A stretch of 64,000 nucleotides of DNA from assembly GCF_001665575.1 (NCBI RefSeq), contig NZ_LZSU01000034.1, forward strand, positions 44,034 through 108,033. Reading direction: 5' to 3'. The notes beneath the pieces are model-generated. The model was not told the origin of the DNA. It searched no databases and saw only the letters and a list, made by a program, of their open reading frames with translations. Of this stretch, positions 58,019-64,000 are shown one piece after another. The position numbers were made by a program, and so were the translations under genes. The stretch's first letter is position 1; each line of letters opens with the position of its first letter. The DNA comes from Mycobacterium sp. 852013-51886_SCH5428379 (GTDB taxonomy: Bacteria; Actinomycetota; Actinomycetes; Mycobacteriales; Mycobacteriaceae).

Positions 58019-58570
58019 ATGTCGGGCTCCCTCGGCCACGCCCCGCACAACCTCATCGACCGCTACCGCGATTACCGCACCCGCCGCTTCCTGAAGTACG
58101 AACAGACCTACGCGTCGTCGCTGCCGGGCTGGCGGACCCGCCGTCGGCGCCGGCAGCTCGTCGGCGCGCTCGCCGCCACGTTCGTGGCCATGTTCGCCGT
58201 CTCGATCGCGTGCGCGGTCGGCGTCGAGTGGGCACCGCTGCTGTGGCTGCCGGCCTGCGTGGTGTTCTACCCGCTGTGGATCGCCCTGCAGATCGTGTCG
58301 GGACGACAGGGCGATGCGCCGCAGGGCGCGCTCGACGAGTTCGAGATCGCGCAGCGCGACGCCGCCCGGTCGGTCGGCCTCACCATCACCCAGTACCTGA
58401 TGCTGATCCCGATCTTCTACCTGATCTTCGGGGCGGTGATCACCGACGGCGCCGACGAGAACATGGCCTACGCCGGGGGTTTGATGGCGTTGACGGTGCT
58501 GCTCGTCGGCGGCTGCACCCCGGCGATGGTGCTGGGCTGGGTGCGGCCCGATCCGGTGGGCGAGGACTGA
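58019..58570 (+). CDS. Four-helix membrane protein, partner of XRE regulator
   Basis: A 183-aa protein with a basic N-terminus (RYRDYRTRRFLKYEQTYASSLPGWRTRRRRRQ) and four membrane helices (about 47-68, 73-93, 117-140 and 149-170), separated by a soluble loop VSGRQGDAPQGALDEFEIAQRDAARSV. ATG at 58019 has GAGAGGAA upstream. The XRE-plus-membrane-protein pairing is widespread, the membrane partner varying; its job (sensing membrane state or transport) is not known. No enzyme motif is visible. Confidence 0.72.
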   Translation: MSGSLGHAPHNLIDRYRDYRTRRFLKYEQTYASSLPGWRTRRRRRQLVGALAATFVAMFAVSIACAVGVEWAPLLWLPACVVFYPLWIALQIVSGRQGDAPQGALDEFEIAQRDAARSVGLTITQYLMLIPIFYLIFGAVITDGADENMAYAGGLMALTVLLVGGCTPAMVLGWVRPDPVGED

Positions 58571-58666
58571 CGCTCACCCGCCGGAACGGACGACTTCGTC
58601 CGCGACCTCTACGGTGGTGGGGGCTGCCTGTCGGCAGCGACGCCATACGGGTAGAGGAGTGACCGC

Positions 58667-59560
58667 TTGCTCGGCCATGCACTAGCGGTGTTGTTCGCTT
58701 TGCTCGCGGCGATCTTCATGGCGGTGGGCATCGTGGTTCGTCAGCGCGCCACTTTGGACGTCCCTGCGGAGAAGGGCGTCAGCACCGAGATGCTGACGAC
58801 GCTGCTGCACCGCAAGCTGTGGTGGGCCGGTACCGCCGTGGCGGTCGCGGGGTATGGCTTCCAGGCGCTGGCGCTCGGTTACGGATCGCTACTGCTGGTG
58901 CAACCGGTGCTGGTGTCGGCGCTGCTCTTCGCGCTGCCGCTGAGCGCCCGGCTCGCGGGGCGCCGCGTCACCCGCGCGGAATGGCTGTGGGCGCTGCTGC
59001 TGACCGCGGCGCTGACGGTGTTCGTTGCCCTGGCCAAGGCGAGCGCCGGCGACTACGACATCCCGCTGACGCTCACGGTGCTGGTGGTGGCGGTGTCGCT
59101 GACCGTCGTGCTGGCCACCGTGGTGCTGGCCGTGCGCAGCGCCGACCGGGTGCGGGCGGTGCTGCTCGCGGTCGGAGTGGGTGTGCTGTTCGGCCTGGTC
59201 GCCGTGCTCACCAAGATCGTCATGCATCTGGTCACCGAGGGGCGCTTCGTCGCGGCGCTGACCACTCCGGCGCTCTATCTCGTGGTGCTGCTCGGGGTCG
59301 GTGCAACGCTGCTGCAGCAGTCGGCCTTCCACGCCGGCTCGCTGCAGACCTCGGTGCCGACGATGCTGGTGCTCGAACCGGTGGTCGCCGTCGTGCTGGG
59401 CGCGATCGTGCTCGGGGAGAGCCTGCAGATCACCGGCATGGAACCGGTCGCGCTGGCCGCCGCCGCGCTGGCGATGATCGCGGCAACCGTGGCGCTGGGC
59501 CGGCAGGAGGGCGCCTACGAGGAGCAGCTCGAAGCCGAGATGGCCGAGCGCGTCGCGTAG
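58667..59560 (+). CDS. DMT-superfamily-like membrane transporter
   Basis: A 297-aa protein with about nine to ten hydrophobic helices in two related halves, starting LGHALAVLFALLAAIFMAVGIVVRQRATLDVP and ending with VLEPVVAVVLGAIVLGESLQITGMEPVALAAAALAMIAATVALG, a typical EamA/DMT end. This type of long DMT protein (DUF803/magnesium-like or EamA) is common in actinobacteria. The start is TTG at 58667, with GAGGAG eight bases upstream. Substrate unknown. Confidence 0.75.
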   Translation: MLGHALAVLFALLAAIFMAVGIVVRQRATLDVPAEKGVSTEMLTTLLHRKLWWAGTAVAVAGYGFQALALGYGSLLLVQPVLVSALLFALPLSARLAGRRVTRAEWLWALLLTAALTVFVALAKASAGDYDIPLTLTVLVVAVSLTVVLATVVLAVRSADRVRAVLLAVGVGVLFGLVAVLTKIVMHLVTEGRFVAALTTPALYLVVLLGVGATLLQQSAFHAGSLQTSVPTMLVLEPVVAVVLGAIVLGESLQITGMEPVALAAAALAMIAATVALGRQEGAYEEQLEAEMAERVA

Positions 59561-59607
59561 CCGATGGCGATCGGATCCACGTCAGACCGGATCGGTCGGC
59601 GAGCGGG

Positions 59608-60165
59608 TCATCGGCCGATTTGCGGAATGACCGATGGTGCGGCGAACCGCTTCACCACCTCGTGCTCTGTGTGTCTGTCTTTGACCGGCCAGTACCACAG
59701 GGCGAACGTGATACGGATGAGCCATTGCGCGGCCAGTGGGTCGCTGCGCCCGATCATTTCTTCGGCCATCTTGACGACGAAGGGTGATGAGGTCAGGGTC
59801 CCGGTGTCGTGGTCGGGACGAATGTCGCCCATGATCACTTTTCCGAGCGGTTCAGAACGCATGAAGTCCAGCGCCACGATGATGGCGGTCGCGACGCGGT
59901 CGGTTCCCTCGATCCCGTCTATGGCTTGCTGTATCGAGTCGACGATCCGCTGAGAGAACAGGGAGATGAGGCGTTCGAGGATCGCCGCCTTGCCGCCGGT
60001 ATGGCGGTAAATGGTTGCGGGCGAGCAATTCAGCTGCGCAGCAAGCGCATCGATGGTGAACGCTTCGAACCCATTGCGTGAAACGAGCTCCGATGCAGCC
60101 GACATGATGCGATCACGCGCCTCGGCGCGGCGGTCCACTCCCAGGACCCAATCCTTCTGTGCCAC
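59608..60165 (-). CDS. TetR-family transcriptional regulator
   Basis: A 185-aa TetR regulator: RRAEARDRIMSAASELVSRNGFEAFTIDALAAQLNCSPATIYRHTGGKAAILERLISLFSQRI gives a complete DNA-binding domain with YRHTGGK. The GTG at 60165 follows GGAAGG nine bases upstream and is preferred to a GTG at 60186 without a site. Codon use is visibly less GC-biased than in the neighbours. It diverges from a P450 gene; the gap holds GAGACA / TGTCTC half-sites (60222-60227 and 60240-60245). Probably the local repressor of that P450. Confidence 0.82.
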   Translation of the reverse strand: MAQKDWVLGVDRRAEARDRIMSAASELVSRNGFEAFTIDALAAQLNCSPATIYRHTGGKAAILERLISLFSQRIVDSIQQAIDGIEGTDRVATAIIVALDFMRSEPLGKVIMGDIRPDHDTGTLTSSPFVVKMAEEMIGRSDPLAAQWLIRITFALWYWPVKDRHTEHEVVKRFAAPSVIPQIGR

Positions 60166-60425
60166 GGCGACCAGCCTTCCCCGCACGGCGCCGATCTACA
60201 ACAAATCTCTTTTCTCGCCACGAGACAGATTGCACGGGATGTCTCACCAATAACTGCAGGTTCCGCCCCATTCCGAGAACGGGAATGCTCGCCGGCCCCG
60301 AGCCGGCCTTTCAACTTCGCTGCCAGGTATTGACGTCCAAGACAACGGTATCGACGCTGAGAGCGTGTTGTCGGGAGAGGTGTGCTGAAACCGTGAACTT
60401 CGGACGAGAAGCCGCTGCCACGACG
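60166..60425. promoter_or_regulatory. Divergent TetR/P450 region, AT-richer
   Basis: 260 bp of less G+C-rich sequence. Inverted half-sites GAGACA (60222-60227) and TGTCTC (60240-60245) with a 12-nt spacer form a 24-bp imperfect palindrome, a candidate TetR operator. GGGAGAGG near 60373-60380 and a GTG at 60393 provide an alternative P450 start. I see no small RNA or other gene. Confidence 0.5.
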
Positions 60426-61697
60426 ATGTTCTCGCCTCTCGTCACAGCGGGGCGATTGAACGTCTCTGCGGCGATACGCACGCACAGACGTGGATACCGC
60501 GGGTGGACGGGTGCGGTGAACACCGATTACGACCCGTTGGACGCAACGACCGCGGCGCAGCCTTACGCCGCCTACGACGCGTTGCACGCGGGAGGGCGGG
60601 TGCATTACAACCCACGGCGGGCGACATGGATTCTGCACAGACTCGACGACGTCCGCGCAGCCCTGCGCGACACAGACCAGGTGACCAGCAGCCATGGAGT
60701 GACGCGGGTCCGGATGGTCGCCGATCTCGTTGTGGTCACCGATGGCGAGCAGCACAGCCGCCTGCGCAAACAGGTTCAGCCGGCGTTCACAAAAGGTGCT
60801 CTGGACAGTTGGAGCAACATCATTGACAAGCTTGCCGCCGAACTCGTCGATGACATGATCGGTGCGGGCGACGGTGATGCTGTGCAGCGGCTGACGATAC
60901 CCATGCCGCTTCGCGTGATCGCGGCAATTCTCGGCGTCCCGGAAGGCGACATCACCGACTTCCGCCGTTGGTCAGAAGAGGCCACCCAGATCATCAACTT
61001 CACCCCGACCGTGACCGGGGTTGCGCGCACGGCGCGGTCCCTGCGTGCCGCAGCAGCGCTGCGCCGCTACTTCTTGAAGCACCTCGCAGATGGACACCTC
61101 AAAGAATCGGACACCGTCCTCGGCCGGTTGTTGAAGCACAACACCGACGGAGCGCTCACCGACAACGAGTTGTTCTACATCGCCACCCTGCTCCTGATCG
61201 CCGGTAACGAGACCACAACCAACCTCCTCGGCGGGATGCTGCACACCTACGCCCACCACCCCGATCAATACGACATGATCCGCGCCAACCCCGACCTCAT
61301 CCCGCAGGCCATCGAAGAACACGTCCGTTACACCAGCCCCATTCAGAACCTCTACCGCTATACGCGTGCCGATTACCGAGTAGGCGATGTCACGATCCCA
61401 TCGGGTTCACGGGTGCTGATGTCATTCGGCGCGGCCAACCGCGACCCACTTGCCTTCGACGACCCCAACACCTTCCGTGCGGACCGAAACCCGCGCTCCC
61501 ACATCGGCTTCGGCTATGGACCACACCTATGCCTCGGAGCGCCGCTGGCACGCATGGAGGCGCAAGCCGTACTCCGTGAACTAGTCGGTCGCGTTTCACG
61601 AATCGAGATGACCGGACCCGCAACATGGTCGACCAACAGCTCACTACGCGGCCCTACCCACCTCCCCGTCGTCCTCCACGAGAGGACGACGCCATGA
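60426..61697 (+). CDS. Cytochrome P450
   Basis: A P450 of 423 aa if it starts at ATG 60426 (MFSPLVTAGRLNVSAAIRTHRRGYRGWTG), or 434 aa from GTG 60393, which has a weak ribosome site; GTG 60516 (NTDYDPLDA) is a third choice. Landmarks: I-helix LLIAGNETTTNLLGG, EEHVRYTSP (ExxR), and heme loop FGYGPHLCLGAPLARMEAQ with Cys369. The EQHSRLRKQVQPAFTKGAL and YDPLDATTAAQPYAAYDALH segments are typical of actinobacterial P450s. Lower GC and less biased codons than neighbours suggest later acquisition. No electron-transfer partner is adjacent. Confidence 0.88.
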   Translation: MFSPLVTAGRLNVSAAIRTHRRGYRGWTGAVNTDYDPLDATTAAQPYAAYDALHAGGRVHYNPRRATWILHRLDDVRAALRDTDQVTSSHGVTRVRMVADLVVVTDGEQHSRLRKQVQPAFTKGALDSWSNIIDKLAAELVDDMIGAGDGDAVQRLTIPMPLRVIAAILGVPEGDITDFRRWSEEATQIINFTPTVTGVARTARSLRAAAALRRYFLKHLADGHLKESDTVLGRLLKHNTDGALTDNELFYIATLLLIAGNETTTNLLGGMLHTYAHHPDQYDMIRANPDLIPQAIEEHVRYTSPIQNLYRYTRADYRVGDVTIPSGSRVLMSFGAANRDPLAFDDPNTFRADRNPRSHIGFGYGPHLCLGAPLARMEAQAVLRELVGRVSRIEMTGPATWSTNSSLRGPTHLPVVLHERTTP

Positions 61698-61791
61698 AGT
61701 CCGGACGTACACAATCCGAACGGTGCCTACCTGAGCTATTTCACTGCCGGCCACCCCCGGTAGTTCTTCGGCCGCGCCTACAGTCGGGGGC

Positions 61792-63429
<1,638 letters not shown>

Positions 63430-63433
63430 ACCC

Positions 63434-63856
63434 TCACGCCTCCCAGGACGACCAGCGCCGCACCGCGATGCTGATCACCGGGCCGTCGAGCGCGAGCCGC
63501 TCGTACTGCGGATACTTCCGCCGCAGCAGCGCATAGCCCGTCGCCATCTCGTCACCGCTGTGGTGCACGGCCGCAACGCCGTCGGCGCGCACCCACCACA
63601 GCTGCGTCCAGTCCTCGGCGTAGTGGTCGGCGAGTACGCAGACCCGGTCGTCGGCGGCGATGTTGGCCAGCCGCCGCAGCTCCCGCGTCTGCTTACGCTT
63701 GGCGTCCACCGCCGTGTAGATCACGTCACGGTGCACCGCGAACACCACCGGCACGAGATGGGGTGCGCCATCGGGGTTCAACGTCGCCAGCACGGCCGCG
63801 GGCGCGGCGGCGAACCGATCGGCGGCTTCAAGGGCGTCCGGGGCGTCGGTGCTCAT
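63434..63856 (-). CDS. PPOX-class F420/FMN-binding protein (TIGR03668-like)
   Basis: A 140-aa split-barrel flavin or F420-binding protein. Landmarks: [79 protein letters not shown]. The TLNPDGxPHLVPV and [14 protein letters not shown] phrases belong to the mycobacterial F420-dependent PPOX subgroup. The start ATG at 63856 lies six bases after the stop of the truncated gene. Members reduce or bind F420 and act in unknown redox pathways. Confidence 0.83.
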   Translation of the reverse strand: MSTDAPDALEAADRFAAAPAAVLATLNPDGAPHLVPVVFAVHRDVIYTAVDAKRKQTRELRRLANIAADDRVCVLADHYAEDWTQLWWVRADGVAAVHHSGDEMATGYALLRRKYPQYERLALDGPVISIAVRRWSSWEA

Positions 63857-63862
63857 ACGCGG

Positions 63863-63981
63863 TCAGTCGTCGGGGTCGTCGGTGGATTTACGGATCGACG
63901 GCGTCTTCGTCACGTTGAACTCCGGCTTCTTCGTCGGACGCTGCGTCGGGCGGTATCCCGGACCGCCGCCGCTGTTGTCGG
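63863..63981 (-). CDS. Truncated gene at contig end, C-terminal fragment
   Basis: About 39 codons of an open frame run on the minus strand from the contig edge to TGA at 63863-63865. The visible C-terminus reads DNSGGGPGYRPTQ... and ends KSTDDPDD. It is low in complexity, Pro/Lys/Thr-rich and likely disordered. It ends 6 bases upstream of the PPOX gene start, so the two form an operon. The product cannot be identified. Bases 63982-64000 are adapter, so the gene is broken by assembly, not by mutation. Confidence 0.55.
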
Positions 63982-64000
63982 CTGTCTCTTATACACATCT
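63982..64000. other. Nextera/Tn5 mosaic-end adapter (non-genomic)
   Basis: The final 19 bases are CTGTCTCTTATACACATCT, the exact reverse complement of the Tn5 transposase mosaic end used in Nextera libraries. Its A+T richness contrasts sharply with the genome. It marks untrimmed adapter at a contig end. Confidence 0.97.

Overview
The window is a high-GC actinobacterial chromosome segment, almost certainly from a rapidly growing Mycobacterium/Mycolicibacterium. It carries a MmpS/MmpL pair, F420-type LLM and PPOX proteins, a mycofactocin-type SDR beside a P450, a KstR-like operator, an MHB-family hemophore, and DUF732 and DUF5078 secreted proteins. Genes are densely packed with many ATGA/GTGA overlaps. 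I see no rRNA, tRNA, insertion sequence, prophage or CRISPR array. The right edge is a contig end: the last 19 bases are the Tn5/Nextera mosaic-end adapter, not genome.

Layout. 1-917: end of a tetrose-phosphate isomerase operon (derI-lerI type). 929-4141: TetR-controlled peptidase (DmpA/P1 family) plus amino-acid permease, with a 25-bp palindrome before the peptidase. 4149-7417: lactonase-like hydrolase, SDR, NmrA-like protein and nitroreductase. 7452-11919: large LuxR-type ATPase regulator, an ECF sigma factor and a CxxC flavoprotein. 11962-15702: an envelope-stress locus in which an ECF sigma factor and an Asp23-like protein diverge from a seven-gene chain of Asp23-like, DUF2273, DUF6286 and AmaP-like proteins, including an 84-aa protein with a DnaJ-style HPD motif. 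15716-18759: upp-URC4-URC1, a probable URC uracil catabolic operon. 18822-23264: acyl-CoA dehydrogenase pair with a KstR-type box, DUF1295 steroid-reductase-like protein and a flavoprotein. 23239-30300: serine hydrolase, VOC protein, permease, ferritin-like protein, hemophore, ZIP-like transporter and small secreted proteins.

30485-36818: small ORF, MmpS, MmpL, SDR, SRPBCC, secreted proteins and a TetR. 36968-42716: dienelactone hydrolase diverging from a six-gene MoxR-DUF58 operon with MIDAS-less VWA-like proteins. 42755-46402: MMPL transporter and a STAS / HATPase / STAS partner-switching set with no sigma factor nearby. 46399-49598: TetR / SDR / P450 / VOC. 49623-54179: rhomboid protease with a zinc-binding N-terminus, F420-type LLM protein, and an MpaB-type oxygenase flanked by two related small membrane proteins. 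54312-59560: second MMPL, histidine phosphatase, XRE regulator with membrane partner, DMT-type protein. 59608-61697: TetR and P450 of visibly lower GC. 61792-63981: dihydroxyacetone kinase family protein, PPOX-class protein and a truncated gene.

How parts fit together. Several units share one design: a local regulator with a palindrome in a short divergent gap next to a small catabolic operon (2338-4141, 46399-49111, 59608-61697). Lipid, steroid and envelope functions dominate. Function calls come from motif reading only; no database search was possible.
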